From Cacconaster sp045642485 (GTDB taxonomy: Bacteria > Bacteroidota > Bacteroidia > Bacteroidales > UBA932), in the NCBI GenBank assembly GCA_045642485.1, contig JAZUIV010000069.1, forward strand, positions 1 to 49,941: a stretch of DNA of 49,941 nucleotides, written 5' to 3'. The notes under the pieces were generated by a model, which worked only from the letters and a program-made list of their open reading frames with translations, made no database searches and had not been told where the DNA came from. Position 1 is the stretch's first letter; the number at the start of each line of letters is the position of its first letter. Position numbers and translations under genes: made by a program. Below, one piece after another: positions 19,062 to 28,197 of this stretch.

Positions 19062-19838
19062 ATGAAAAAATTTTTCATGTTTTTGGCAGTTATCGGCATT
19101 CTAGCTGTGTCTGCCGAGTATCAACAAGCCAACGCCAAGGCTGCTGCTCCCGTTGTTCCCCAAGCGGAAGAGGTGAATCCCTTTGACGCTCCTCAGGACA
19201 GCCAGCCTATGCACCAGACAATCAAGAAGATTTTCATTGAAGGTGGTGCCGCTTTCATGTCATTGGTTCTCGTCTGCCTTATCTTCGGTCTTGCAATCGC
19301 AATCGAAAGAATTCTTACTTTGAGCCTCGCGCAGCAGAATTCAAAGAAACTTGCCGCAAAAGTTGAAGAAAAACTCAAAGCTGGAGACATTGACGGAGCA
19401 CTTGACATCTGCCGTGACACTCGCGGTCCTGTCGCAAGCATCTATTATCAGGGACTTCTCCGTGTTAAGGAAGGTCAGGATATCGAGAATATCGAGAAAT
19501 CAGTCGTTTCCTACGGTTCAGTTCAGATGGGTCAGCTTGAAAGCGGTATGAGCTGGATTGCTCTCTTCATCGGTATCGCACCTATGTTGGGATTCATGGG
19601 AACAGTTATCGGTCTTATCCAGGCATTCGACGCTATCGAGGTTGCAGGTGATATCAGCCCGGCACTGGTAGCAGGAGGTATGAAAGTGGCTCTTATCACC
19701 ACTGTAGGTGGTCTTGTTGTTGCAATTATCCTTCAGATTTTCTACAACTACCTCGTTTCCAAGATTGACGGTATCGTTGTTGATATGGAGAATGCTTCAA
19801 TCGACCTCGTTGACATCCTTGTTAAATACAGAAAATAA
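19062..19838 (+). CDS. exbB: ExbB/TolQ-family proton-channel protein
   Basis: The channel-forming subunit of the inner-membrane motor that energises TonB-dependent transporters. It has 258 residues. A hydrophobic first segment (about 3-17) is followed by a region rich in Ala, Pro and acidic residues, then three membrane segments typical of ExbB (about 65-85, FMSLVLVCLIFGLAIAIE; about 162-182, WIALFIGIAPMLGFMGTVIG; about 203-225, GGLVVAIILQIFYNYL). The extra N-terminal segment is longer than in E. coli ExbB and is common in Bacteroidota homologues. It opens a four-gene cluster with two ExbD genes and a terminator at 21349-21378. Confidence 0.93.
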   Translation: MKKFFMFLAVIGILAVSAEYQQANAKAAAPVVPQAEEVNPFDAPQDSQPMHQTIKKIFIEGGAAFMSLVLVCLIFGLAIAIERILTLSLAQQNSKKLAAKVEEKLKAGDIDGALDICRDTRGPVASIYYQGLLRVKEGQDIENIEKSVVSYGSVQMGQLESGMSWIALFIGIAPMLGFMGTVIGLIQAFDAIEVAGDISPALVAGGMKVALITTVGGLVVAIILQIFYNYLVSKIDGIVVDMENASIDLVDILVKYRK

Positions 19839-19851
19839 TTTTTATTCCTGA

Positions 19852-20268
19852 TTGATTATGAAATTCATCAAATATATCGAGTATGTGCTTCTGGCCATTT
19901 CTCTGGTATTGTTCATCCTGGCGATGACCTCCATCGTAACGGTCGATTCGCCTATGCTGAACGTAATACTGGGCTGGACGTATGTCTTGGTGGCGATTTC
20001 CCTGCTATTCACTCTCGGATTCCCGTTGGTGAACGCTTTCAAGGATAAGAAGAGTCTTGTCAAGCTGATTGTGTTCGTGGTTGCCGTAGTTGTGATTGTA
20101 GGTGGTGCTTACCTGATTGCTCCGGGTAATGCCGTGGCTGTCAACACAAACGTAACTGAAGCGACTTTCAAGTTCACCGATGCTGCCCTCTACATTACCT
20201 ACCTTTTCGTAGCGGGTGCTTTCTGCGCACTTGTCTGGAGCGGTATCCGTAAAGTAATAAACAAATAG
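19852..20268 (+). CDS. Small four-helix membrane protein in the exbBD cluster
   Basis: A 138-residue protein with four predicted membrane segments (about 8-27, 32-60, 64-88 and 112-132) and almost no soluble domain. It lies 13 bases after exbB and 3 bases before the first exbD gene, so it is surely cotranscribed. I do not recognise a named family. Its constant company with an ExbB/ExbD motor suggests an accessory or structural subunit, but that is inference from position only. Confidence 0.8.
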   Translation: MIMKFIKYIEYVLLAISLVLFILAMTSIVTVDSPMLNVILGWTYVLVAISLLFTLGFPLVNAFKDKKSLVKLIVFVVAVVVIVGGAYLIAPGNAVAVNTNVTEATFKFTDAALYITYLFVAGAFCALVWSGIRKVINK

Positions 20269-20271
20269 AGT

Positions 20272-20853
20272 ATGGCTTCAAAAAAGACTCCCGAAATTAA
20301 CGGCTCATCTATGGCGGATATATCTTTCATCGCATTGATATTCTTCCTGATGGTGACTACTATGGACAAGGAGGAAGGTATTTCACGCCGTCTTCCCGCC
20401 CTCCCTACTGAAGAGCAGAAGGCTGAGGACCAGAAAGTCAACCGTCGTAATATCATTGAGGTGAAGATTAACTCCAACGATAGATTGTATGCCGGTAACC
20501 AACCGATGGATGTCCGCCAGCTTAAAGATAAAATCAAAGAGTTCCTGACCAACCCCAACGACGATCCCAATCTTCCCGAAAAGAAGGTTGAGGAAATTGA
20601 AGGTCTTGGCCCCGTCACAATGTCAAAAGGTGTCATCTCTCTCCAGAATGACCGTGGAACGACTTACAGCAAGTATATCGAAGTTCAGAACGAAATCATA
20701 CGCGCTGTGAACGAGCTCCGTGATGAGTTCTCAATGAGGACTTATGGTAAGAAATACGCCAAACTTGACACTGACAAACAGGATCTTGTCCGTAAAGCAG
20801 TTCCTCAGAGCGTTTCTGAAGCAGAACCTAAAGATGTAAAGAAGAAAAAATAG
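20272..20853 (+). CDS. exbD: ExbD/TolR-family protein (first copy)
   Basis: A 193-residue biopolymer-transport protein. A single membrane helix sits at about 14-29 (DISFIALIFFLMVTTM) with the conserved Asp at its start, the residue thought to carry protons in ExbD. A periplasmic domain follows, longer than usual because of an insert around 85-115 (TNPNDDPNLPEKKVEEI), and the tail is Lys-rich (DVKKKK). With ExbB and the second ExbD it forms a motor of the type seen in Bacteroidota, where two unlike ExbD proteins are normal. Confidence 0.92.
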   Translation: MASKKTPEINGSSMADISFIALIFFLMVTTMDKEEGISRRLPALPTEEQKAEDQKVNRRNIIEVKINSNDRLYAGNQPMDVRQLKDKIKEFLTNPNDDPNLPEKKVEEIEGLGPVTMSKGVISLQNDRGTTYSKYIEVQNEIIRAVNELRDEFSMRTYGKKYAKLDTDKQDLVRKAVPQSVSEAEPKDVKKKK

Positions 20854-20864
20854 GAGGAATCGAT

Positions 20865-21329
20865 ATGGCTAAATTTATCAAAAAAGATAATGGTGAGATA
20901 CCTGCCATCAGTACAGCGTCTCTTCCTGACATTGTATTCATGATTCTGATGTTCTTTATGGTCTCCACCTCAATGCGTCAGACTGAACGCAAGGTGAAGG
21001 TTACTCTGCCTCAGGCCTCCGAAATCGCCAAACTCGAAAGGAAGGACCTTTCATCATACATATACGTAGGTACTCCTACAAATCAGTATGTGGCGCAGTT
21101 CGGTACTGAGTCCAGAATCCAGTTGAACGATGCTTTCAGGAACACTGACGACATCCGTGACTTCATTGCCGCCGAGCGTGAGAATCTCAGCGAGGTGGAC
21201 CGCCCGTTCATGACAGTGAACATCAAGGCTGACCAGGATACCCGAATGGGTATCATAACGGACATCAAGCAAGAGCTTCGCCGTTGTTCAGCCCTCAAGA
21301 TTATGTACGGGGCCCGAAAGGGTATGTAA
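20865..21329 (+). CDS. exbD: ExbD/TolR-family protein (second copy)
   Basis: A 154-residue second ExbD. The membrane helix is at about 22-38 (LPDIVFMILMFFMVSTS), again with the key Asp, and a compact periplasmic domain ends LRRCSALKIMYGARKGM. A strong Shine-Dalgarno, GGAGG at 20853-20857, overlaps the previous stop and precedes ATG 20865 by 7 bases; such sites are uncommon in this phylum. The hairpin terminator at 21349-21378 closes the cluster. Confidence 0.92.
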   Translation: MAKFIKKDNGEIPAISTASLPDIVFMILMFFMVSTSMRQTERKVKVTLPQASEIAKLERKDLSSYIYVGTPTNQYVAQFGTESRIQLNDAFRNTDDIRDFIAAERENLSEVDRPFMTVNIKADQDTRMGIITDIKQELRRCSALKIMYGARKGM

Positions 21330-21348
21330 TTTTATCGTATATTCAATC

Positions 21349-21378
21349 AAAGGGTGGTCACAGTGCCACCCTTTTTTT
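21349..21378 (+). terminator. Rho-independent terminator of the exbBD cluster
   Basis: The stem AAAGGGTGG (21349-21357) pairs exactly with CCACCCTTT (21366-21374) across an 8-base loop and is followed by a T-run to 21378. Confidence 0.9.
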
Positions 21379-21398
21379 AATAAAACAACCAATCTGAT

Positions 21399-22607
21399 AT
21401 GAAAGTTATCAAATCTATAGTCTCCGTCCTGCTTCTTGCGATAATGGTTTCGTCTTGCTGTGAGAAAAAGGCGAAGTATGTATTCTATTTCATCGGTGAT
21501 GGAATGGGCTTCACCCACGTGGCCGCTGCCGAAGCATATCTGGCGCAAGAACGTGGTGTCATCGGAATGGACACATTGAGCTTTACCCGTTTTCCTGTTC
21601 TGGGTTTGGCCACCACATATTCTGCAAGTAACCCTATCACTTGTTCTTCAGCGGCCGGAACTGCCCTTGCCACAGGCTGCAAGACCAAAAATGGAATGCT
21701 TGGGGTCACTCCCGACCAGCAACCTCTTACCAGCATCGCATATAAAATCCACGATGCAGGTTATGCCGTGGGAGTAACATCCACTGTCGGAGTCAACCAC
21801 GCGACACCTGCCGCTTTCTATGGCCATTCGAAGAGTCGCAATGACTACTATGATATTATAAAAGAACTTCCTCTGACGGGTTTCGAATTTTTTGCCGGAG
21901 GTGGAATTATTGACGCCTGCGGAAAGGACAACAACCAGAGATCAGCATATGACATAATCAGCGAAGGCGGTTATACCGTTGCTTACGGAATCGATGATTT
22001 CAACGCAAAAAAAGGTGAGAAGAAGTTCCTCCTCGTAGATACTGTCGAGTCGGAAGATGCCGTCCCGTATGCATTCGGCCGTCCGGAAGGCGCTTTGACC
22101 CAGGCGCAGATAGTTGAGGCTGCAATCAGCATTCTGGAACGCAATCAGAAAGGATTCTTCCTTATGTCCGAAGGCGGCCAGATTGACTGGGGCGCTCACA
22201 GCCAGAATCTTGCGGCCACCATCTTCGAGGTGCTCGATTTTTCCTCAGCAATACAGGTTGCAGTGGGCTTCTATGAGAAGCATCCTGACGAAACTTTGAT
22301 TGTGATTACAGCAGATCACGAAACAGGCGGAATAGCGCTGGGCCGCGACCATTACAATTTCGACCTGACTGTCATCGATGAATTGACCTCTCCTGATGCC
22401 CCTCATTCCGTAAAGGATTATATGAGCAGCAAGGAGGCAGTCGGTGATTTGAACCAAAGAGCCGGCATCGGGTGGACTACTTTCTCCCATTGCGGGGCTC
22501 CTGTCCCTGTTTGGGCAATAGGCGTGGGAAGTGAAAACTTCGCAGCGCGCCAGGACAATACCGATATTCCAAAGAAAATTTGCGCCGCTATGGGCGTCGA
22601 ATTCTAA
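21399..22607 (+). CDS. Alkaline phosphatase (PhoA superfamily) lipoprotein
   Basis: A 402-residue phosphomonoesterase, probably in the periplasm or at the surface as a lipoprotein (lipobox VSSC near residue 20). Metal-binding motifs are IGDGMG near the start and TADHETGG near 305. The nucleophile region is I80-T-C82-S83-S-A-A-G-T, matching the family pattern except that the Asp normally just before the Ser nucleophile is Cys82. Length is close to the family norm. It starts 20 bases after the exbBD terminator, so its promoter must overlap that terminator or lie upstream. It likely supplies phosphate from organic esters. Confidence 0.92.
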   Translation: MKVIKSIVSVLLLAIMVSSCCEKKAKYVFYFIGDGMGFTHVAAAEAYLAQERGVIGMDTLSFTRFPVLGLATTYSASNPITCSSAAGTALATGCKTKNGMLGVTPDQQPLTSIAYKIHDAGYAVGVTSTVGVNHATPAAFYGHSKSRNDYYDIIKELPLTGFEFFAGGGIIDACGKDNNQRSAYDIISEGGYTVAYGIDDFNAKKGEKKFLLVDTVESEDAVPYAFGRPEGALTQAQIVEAAISILERNQKGFFLMSEGGQIDWGAHSQNLAATIFEVLDFSSAIQVAVGFYEKHPDETLIVITADHETGGIALGRDHYNFDLTVIDELTSPDAPHSVKDYMSSKEAVGDLNQRAGIGWTTFSHCGAPVPVWAIGVGSENFAARQDNTDIPKKICAAMGVEF

Positions 22608-22614
22608 TTGATTA

Positions 22615-23997
22615 ATGATGAGAAGAATAAAGGATTATCTTAACGGTCAGCCTGAGTCGGGAATTACCGTAAAAGGCTGGGTAAGGACGAAACGTGGAAA
22701 CAAGAACGTTGCATTCATAGCTCTGAATGACGGTTCGACAATCAACAACATACAGATTGTATGTGACGTGGCTTCTTTTGATGAGCAGGTTCTCAAGCAG
22801 ATTACAACAGGTGCCTGCATTTGTGTCAAGGGGGATCTAGTCCCGTCGCAGGGAGCAGGGCAGTCTGTAGAGGTTCAGGCCCGTGAAATAGAGGTTTACG
22901 GAGTCGCGGATCCGGAGACATATCCGCTCCAGAAGAAGGGCCACAGTATGGAATTCCTTCGTGAAATAGCGCACCTCCGTCCCCGTACCAATACGTTCGG
23001 AGCAGTCCTTCGGATCAGACACGCAATGGCTTTTGCCATACATAAATTTTTTAACGACAAGGGTTTCTGCTATCTTCATACGCCTCTGATTACGGCTTCG
23101 GACTGTGAAGGTGCCGGGGAGATGTTCCAGGTGACCACTCTGGATCCTGACAATCTTCCAAGGTTGGAGGACGGCTCAATAGATTACAGCCAGGACTTCT
23201 TCGGAAGGCATACCTCGCTGACGGTGAGCGGACAACTTGAAGGTGAACTCGGGGCGACGGCTCTGGGCAACATCTATACCTTCGGCCCCACTTTCCGTGC
23301 CGAGAACTCCAACACTCCGAGACATCTCGCAGAGTTCTGGATGATAGAGCCCGAAATGGCGTTCTATGACGTCAATGATCTTATGGACCTTGAAGAGGAA
23401 TTCATCAAATATCTGGTGCAGTATGCCCTTGACAACTGCGCGGACGATATCGCGTTCCTTACCAAGATGATAGACCCCGAACTCACCGACAGGCTCAAGA
23501 GCGTCGTCGCCACTCAATTCGTCCGCCTGACATACACCGAGGGAATTGACATTCTGCTCAAGAGCGGTCAGAAATTTGAATTCCCTGTTTCCTGGGGAGT
23601 TGACCTTCAGAGCGAACACGAGCGGTATCTGGTCGAGAAGCATTTCGGAAGGCCGGTCATCCTGACGGATTATCCCAAGGATATCAAGGCGTTCTATATG
23701 AAGCAGAACGATGACGGGAAGACAGTGAGGGGCACGGATGTTCTCTTCCCGAAAATCGGTGAGATCATAGGCGGTTCCGAGAGGGAGTCCTCAATGGAAA
23801 AATTGAACAATCGCATCGCCGAACTCGGAATGGACACAACCAACCTCTGGTGGTATCTTGATACCCGAAAATATGGCAGCTGCCCTCACAGCGGTTTCGG
23901 ATTGGGCTTCGAGAGGTTGCTTCTCTTTGTGACAGGAATGTCCAATATACGTGACGTCATCCCGTTCCCCCGTACACCCAAGACAGCTGAATTTTAA
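22615..23997 (+). CDS. asnS: Asparaginyl-tRNA synthetase
   Basis: A class II aminoacyl-tRNA synthetase of 460 residues that charges tRNA-Asn. An OB-fold anticodon-binding domain occupies about 1-110 (VKGWVRTKRGNKNVAFIALNDGS). The catalytic domain has motif 2 FRAENSNTPRHLAEFWMIEP and motif 3 GFGLGFERLLLFVTG, ending VIPFPRTPKTAEF. The motif-2 sequence and the ending are those of AsnRS rather than AspRS. It starts 7 bases after the phosphatase stop and ends 8 bases before udk. Confidence 0.97.
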   Translation: MMRRIKDYLNGQPESGITVKGWVRTKRGNKNVAFIALNDGSTINNIQIVCDVASFDEQVLKQITTGACICVKGDLVPSQGAGQSVEVQAREIEVYGVADPETYPLQKKGHSMEFLREIAHLRPRTNTFGAVLRIRHAMAFAIHKFFNDKGFCYLHTPLITASDCEGAGEMFQVTTLDPDNLPRLEDGSIDYSQDFFGRHTSLTVSGQLEGELGATALGNIYTFGPTFRAENSNTPRHLAEFWMIEPEMAFYDVNDLMDLEEEFIKYLVQYALDNCADDIAFLTKMIDPELTDRLKSVVATQFVRLTYTEGIDILLKSGQKFEFPVSWGVDLQSEHERYLVEKHFGRPVILTDYPKDIKAFYMKQNDDGKTVRGTDVLFPKIGEIIGGSERESSMEKLNNRIAELGMDTTNLWWYLDTRKYGSCPHSGFGLGFERLLLFVTGMSNIRDVIPFPRTPKTAEF

Positions 23998-24005
23998 CGG
24001 AGAAT

Positions 24006-24632
24006 ATGTTGGTAATCGGTATAGCGGGAGGCTCCGGCTCCGGAAAGTCAACGGTGGTCAAGGAGATAATCAAGAGGGTCCCATCCAACGAAAAGGTTGT
24101 GGTCATCCCTCAGGATTCCTATTACAAGGATCAGAGCCACCTCTCTATGGAAGAAAGGCAGGCGCTGAATTTCGACCATCCCGACTCAATAGATTTCGAC
24201 CTTTTGAACAGGCAACTTGCAGACCTTAAGGCCGGGAAGGCGGTGGAACAACCTCAGTATTCATATCTCACCTGTTCGAGGCTGAAGGAGACAGTGAGGG
24301 TAGAACCTGCTGATATCGTGATTGTTGAGGGAATCCTGGTTTTCTGCAACAAGCGGCTCAGGGATCAGATGGACGTCAAGGTCTATGTTGACGCAGATGA
24401 CGATGACAGGCTGATGCGCATCATAACCAGAGATATAGTGGAGAGGGGAAAGACCGTCCCCTGGGTGATGGACCGTTATGCGAAGACCGTCAAGCCGATG
24501 CATCTGGAATTCATTGCCCCCAGCAAAAGGTATGCTGACATAATTGTTCCTCAAGGAGGATACAACATAGTGGCAATCAGGGTGCTTTGGGATGGCATAA
24601 GAAGGTTTGTGGTGCAGGGGCAATGTGGTTGA
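24006..24632 (+). CDS. udk: Uridine kinase
   Basis: A 208-residue P-loop kinase phosphorylating uridine and cytidine in pyrimidine salvage. Walker A is GGSGSGKST near residues 8-16. Other family features are IPQDSYYKD, NFDHPDSIDFDLL, EGILVFCN and RLMRIITRDIVERGK. The gene is rich in AGG codons for Arg, a useful contrast with the CGN-rich genes beyond 37 kb. The TonB-like gene starts inside its last ten bases. Confidence 0.96.
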   Translation: MLVIGIAGGSGSGKSTVVKEIIKRVPSNEKVVVIPQDSYYKDQSHLSMEERQALNFDHPDSIDFDLLNRQLADLKAGKAVEQPQYSYLTCSRLKETVRVEPADIVIVEGILVFCNKRLRDQMDVKVYVDADDDDRLMRIITRDIVERGKTVPWVMDRYAKTVKPMHLEFIAPSKRYADIIVPQGGYNIVAIRVLWDGIRRFVVQGQCG

Positions 24633-25360
24633 GGATTAAGTCATACGTCAGGGAACACAGGGTCGGGTTCTACTCGACCGTGATCTTTCATCTCCTGCTC
24701 CTTATCATTCTCCTCTCGTTCTCAATCGGAACAGTAGCCAGGATGGAGACCTCTTTTGTCCTGGACTTCACGAAGCAGGAGGAACTTGAAAGGATGGAGA
24801 AGGAGATGGAATTCAAGGAAGACGTGCGTGAGCAACTGGACAATATTCTCAAAACTACACGTAATGACATCAGGAATGTGGCCGTAGATGCGGGAAGCAA
24901 ACTGAAGGACGACCGTTTCAAGAATCCGTCCGAAGTATATGACCAGGCAAAGGAACTTCAGCGCAAACTGGATGCTTCCAAACTGGATGCTCTTGCGCAG
25001 AAGGCCGCTGACGATGCCGCTGAACTTGCATCCAGGACAGCAGAAACAGAAGTGAAGGATGACAACCAGCCGGCCTATCAGGGGCCGTCAGTGATAGCAT
25101 ACGAGTTGGCAGGCAGAAAAGCCATCTACCTCCCTGTTCCCGCTTACAAGGGATATGGCTCAGGGGATGTCCTCGTTGAGATAGAAGTCAACAGAAAGGG
25201 CAGGGTAGTCGGAGCCAGGGTTCTGGAGTCAGCATCCACTGCGGATGATTCCCTTCACGAATTTGCATTGGAAGCGGCGAGAAGATCCAGGTTCAACTCC
25301 TCCCAGAACGCGGATAGAAGCCAGACTGGTACAATTTTATACAGATTTATAGCTCAGTGA
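24623..25360 (+). CDS. TonB-family energy transducer with helical spacer
   Basis: A 245-residue protein (start at ATG 24623, overlapping udk by 10 bases; a longer reading from 24587 would lie deeper in udk). It has an N-terminal membrane helix (about 16-35, STVIFHLLLLIILLSFSIG) and a long charged helical spacer (about 50-150) full of Glu, Lys and Ala, in place of the Pro-rich spacer of classical TonB. The C-terminal domain resembles TonB (about 175-245, GDVLVEIEVNRKGRVVGARVL, ALEAARRSRFN). It probably links an ExbB/ExbD motor to outer-membrane receptors, or serves an unrelated cell-envelope motor. Confidence 0.82.
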   Translation: MWLRIKSYVREHRVGFYSTVIFHLLLLIILLSFSIGTVARMETSFVLDFTKQEELERMEKEMEFKEDVREQLDNILKTTRNDIRNVAVDAGSKLKDDRFKNPSEVYDQAKELQRKLDASKLDALAQKAADDAAELASRTAETEVKDDNQPAYQGPSVIAYELAGRKAIYLPVPAYKGYGSGDVLVEIEVNRKGRVVGARVLESASTADDSLHEFALEAARRSRFNSSQNADRSQTGTILYRFIAQ

Positions 25361-25363
25361 TTT

Positions 25364-26314
25364 ATGCATACCGATTCTGAAATTTTCACCACGATAGACG
25401 GCATTAATGTCACTCTCAATGCCGGAGGAATGGAGGTTATAAACATCGTTTTGGCTTTCGTGATGTATGGTGTCGCTTTGGGCATCAGACCCAAAATGTT
25501 CAAGAATGTCTTTATGAAGCCCAAGTCAGTGATAACAGGGGCGATATGCCAGCTGATACTGCTCCCTCTGTTTACATTTCTGCTTGCTCTGTCATTCGGG
25601 AACAACATTTCCTGGTCAATGGCTCTGGGAATGATTCTGGTGGCCGCCTGTCCGGGAGGAAACATTTCCAATTTTATGAGTTCCCTTTCCAAGGCCAACG
25701 TAGAACTTTCCGTGAGTCTCACTGCCATCAGCACTGCACTTGCGGTCGTTACAACTCCGTTCAACTTCTGGCTTTACGGCAATATGTACCTTAAGCTGGC
25801 CAACATACAGGGCGAAGTTCCCGCTCTTGCCATTCCCCTGTGGGATGTATTCAAGACCATTTTCATTCTTCTGGGAATTCCTCTGACCCTGGGAATCCTC
25901 ACCTCGAGATTCCTCCCCAAGGTGACATCTGTCCTGCAGAAGCCCCTGCAGTACATCAGCATTGTATTCTTCCTTGCAATTGTAGTGCTTTCGTTTGTCG
26001 GCAATATGGACGCTTTCCTCAAGTGCATCAAATATATCTTCATAGTGGTTCTGATCCATAATCTGCTGGCTCTGTCAATCGGGTTCGGAGTGGCGTCGCT
26101 GCTGAAGTTGCCCAGAAGGGACAGAAGGACACTGACCGTGGAGACAGGTATCCAGAATTCGGGATTGGGACTGGTTTTGCTTTTGGGAACATCAATCTTC
26201 GCCGGTCTGCCTCCCCACGGAGGGATGCTTGTGATAACAGCCTGGTGGGGTGTATGGCATATAGTCAGCGGATTGACAATATCTGCTTTTTTCCGTCATT
26301 CAAAAAAACAGTAA
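25364..26314 (+). CDS. Bile acid:sodium symporter family (BASS) transporter
   Basis: A 316-residue membrane protein with about nine to ten predicted helices. The family motifs are visible: VLAFVMYGVALGIRPKMF, LALSFGNNISWSMALGMILVAACPGGNISNFMSSLSKAN (ion-binding crossover) and ETGIQNSGLGLVLL. It starts with ATG 3 bases after the TonB-like gene. Family members import bile acids, pantoate, keto acids or other organic anions with sodium, so the substrate is not fixed by homology. A gut setting makes bile acids one option among several. Confidence 0.92.
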   Translation: MHTDSEIFTTIDGINVTLNAGGMEVINIVLAFVMYGVALGIRPKMFKNVFMKPKSVITGAICQLILLPLFTFLLALSFGNNISWSMALGMILVAACPGGNISNFMSSLSKANVELSVSLTAISTALAVVTTPFNFWLYGNMYLKLANIQGEVPALAIPLWDVFKTIFILLGIPLTLGILTSRFLPKVTSVLQKPLQYISIVFFLAIVVLSFVGNMDAFLKCIKYIFIVVLIHNLLALSIGFGVASLLKLPRRDRRTLTVETGIQNSGLGLVLLLGTSIFAGLPPHGGMLVITAWWGVWHIVSGLTISAFFRHSKKQ

Positions 26315-26320
26315 CAGGTT

Positions 26321-27679
26321 ATGAAGGCATACATAGAAAAAAACAGAGACAGATTTTTTGACGAATTGTTCGCGCTGCTGCGGATACCATCAATAAGCTC
26401 CGATTCCGGCAGAAAGGACGATATGGTCCGTTGCGCCGAATATCTGGTCACTCTCCTGAAACAGGCCGGTGCCGACAGGGCGGAGGTATGTCCGACAACT
26501 GGGAACCCTGTCGTCTATGCCGAAAAAATCATCGGCCCGGACGTCCCTACCGTTCTTGTTTACGGACATTATGACGTGATGCCCGTAGATCCGGTAAGTC
26601 TTTGGGACTCTGACCCGTTTGAACCTGAAATCAGGGATGGGGCAATCTACGCCCGCGGTGCCAACGATGACAAAGGGCAGACATTCATACATATCAAAGT
26701 GTTTGAATATCTCGTCAGGGAAGGGAAATTGAGACACAATATCAAATTTGTCCTGGAAGGGGAGGAGGAGATGGGTTCTGACGCTCTTTCGAAGTGGATT
26801 CCGGAGCATCGGGAACTGCTGAAAAGCGACATCATACTGGTTTCTGACACTACTATGATTTCTGATCGTGTCCCTTCCATCAATTGTGGAATGCGTGGGA
26901 TAACATATATGGAAGTGAAGGTGACAGGTCCGGACAAGGACCTTCATTCCGGACATTACGGTGGAGCTGTATTCAATCCTCTGAACACCCTTTGCCGGAT
27001 GATATCCTCTCTTATAGATGATGACGGGCATATCACCATCAAGGGATTTTACGATGATGTTTTAGACCTTTCGGATGACGACAGGGCAATGCTTGCCAGA
27101 GCTCCATATGATGAAACGGAATACAAAGCATCCATAGGTGTGGATGCCCTCACGGGTGAGAAAGGATATTCCACCCTTGAACGTGTGGGGATACGCCCCT
27201 GTCTGGATGTGAACGGAATCTGGGGAGGATATACTGCAGAAGGGTCCAAGACCGTGATTCCATCCTGCGCCCACGCGAAGATTTCAATGAGGCTCGTCCC
27301 CAATCAGGACAGCAGGAAAATAGCCGGGTTGTTCACTTCACATTTCAAGGCAATTGCTCCAAAAGGGGTGAAAGTTGAGGTTGAAGAGAAGCACGGTGGT
27401 GATGGATTCCTCATCCCGATAAGTTCCTCGGCCTATAAGGCGGCCTCCAGGGCTATGAGTGAGGTTTATGGCGTGGAGCCGGTGCCCAGCCGCGGAGGCG
27501 GAAGCATTGCAATTCTCGCTCAGATGCAGCGGGAACTTGGTGCTGACCCTCTTCTGATGGGCTTCGGGCTGGAGAGAGACGTGATTCATTCCCCCAACGA
27601 GAGTTTTCTCATTGACCAGCTTTTCAAGGGAATGATGTCGGTGGCCCTCTTCTATGATTATTATCAGGATACCCTGTAA
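26321..27679 (+). CDS. M20 family metallodipeptidase
   Basis: A cytoplasmic zinc peptidase of 452 residues that cleaves dipeptides or similar amides. Metal and catalytic residues are visible in VYGHYDVMPVD (His and Asp near 83-86), GANDDKGQ, LEGEEEMGS (catalytic Glu pair), SDTTM and the late His in VIHSPNES. The dimerisation domain lies between about 190 and 320 (LHSGHYGGAVFNP). Length fits the M20A dipeptidase group. It is 6 bases after the transporter gene, so the two could act in one uptake-and-hydrolysis route. Confidence 0.93.
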   Translation: MKAYIEKNRDRFFDELFALLRIPSISSDSGRKDDMVRCAEYLVTLLKQAGADRAEVCPTTGNPVVYAEKIIGPDVPTVLVYGHYDVMPVDPVSLWDSDPFEPEIRDGAIYARGANDDKGQTFIHIKVFEYLVREGKLRHNIKFVLEGEEEMGSDALSKWIPEHRELLKSDIILVSDTTMISDRVPSINCGMRGITYMEVKVTGPDKDLHSGHYGGAVFNPLNTLCRMISSLIDDDGHITIKGFYDDVLDLSDDDRAMLARAPYDETEYKASIGVDALTGEKGYSTLERVGIRPCLDVNGIWGGYTAEGSKTVIPSCAHAKISMRLVPNQDSRKIAGLFTSHFKAIAPKGVKVEVEEKHGGDGFLIPISSSAYKAASRAMSEVYGVEPVPSRGGGSIAILAQMQRELGADPLLMGFGLERDVIHSPNESFLIDQLFKGMMSVALFYDYYQDTL

Positions 27680-27696
27680 CATAATATCATATAAAG

Positions 27697-28197
27697 ATGA
27701 AAAGATTTGTGCTGTTGGTATGTGCAGTCGTGTTTTCCTTTGGGGCGTATGCCGTGGATGCGGACGCTCTTTTCAAACAGTATTCAAACGTGGAGGGGGT
27801 CACTTACGTAACTCTTTCAAAAAAAGCCTTCAATCTGATGAAGCCCTTCCTCGGGCTTGACAAGGAGATGAAGCATCTCTTCAATGCTCTCAATCTGAGG
27901 CAGATGGATATGTTTCAAATCGGCAGTGAATCCGCCGTTGACAAGTCACGGGTCCTTTCGGAACTTTCTTCGTTGGGTGCGGATCCGACTTATGTGAAAG
28001 TGCAAGGGGCTTCCGATGACGGAGATGAGGAAAATTCCGCCTTCTTTTACAGCGTGGATGGTGACCGAATAGTGGATCTAGTCATATATGCCAACAAGGA
28101 TGGAAATCTTGTTGCGATGAAGGTCTCCTGTGACGCCGAGTTGTCCCGTATTCTGAATATCCTTGATGAAATGAACCCCGGTAAAAATTCCGAATGA
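27697..28197 (+). CDS. DUF4252 periplasmic protein
   Basis: A 166-residue exported protein with a signal peptide (about 1-19, ending GAYA). The remainder matches the DUF4252 pattern known from Bacteroidota: FKQYSNVEGVTYVTLSKKAFNLM near the start, a mid-region on residue changes of an unknown kind, and a closing DLVIYANKDGNLVAMKVSCDA. Its function is unknown in the family. The end overlaps the next start by 4 bases (ATGA type). Confidence 0.84.
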   Translation: MKRFVLLVCAVVFSFGAYAVDADALFKQYSNVEGVTYVTLSKKAFNLMKPFLGLDKEMKHLFNALNLRQMDMFQIGSESAVDKSRVLSELSSLGADPTYVKVQGASDDGDEENSAFFYSVDGDRIVDLVIYANKDGNLVAMKVSCDAELSRILNILDEMNPGKNSE

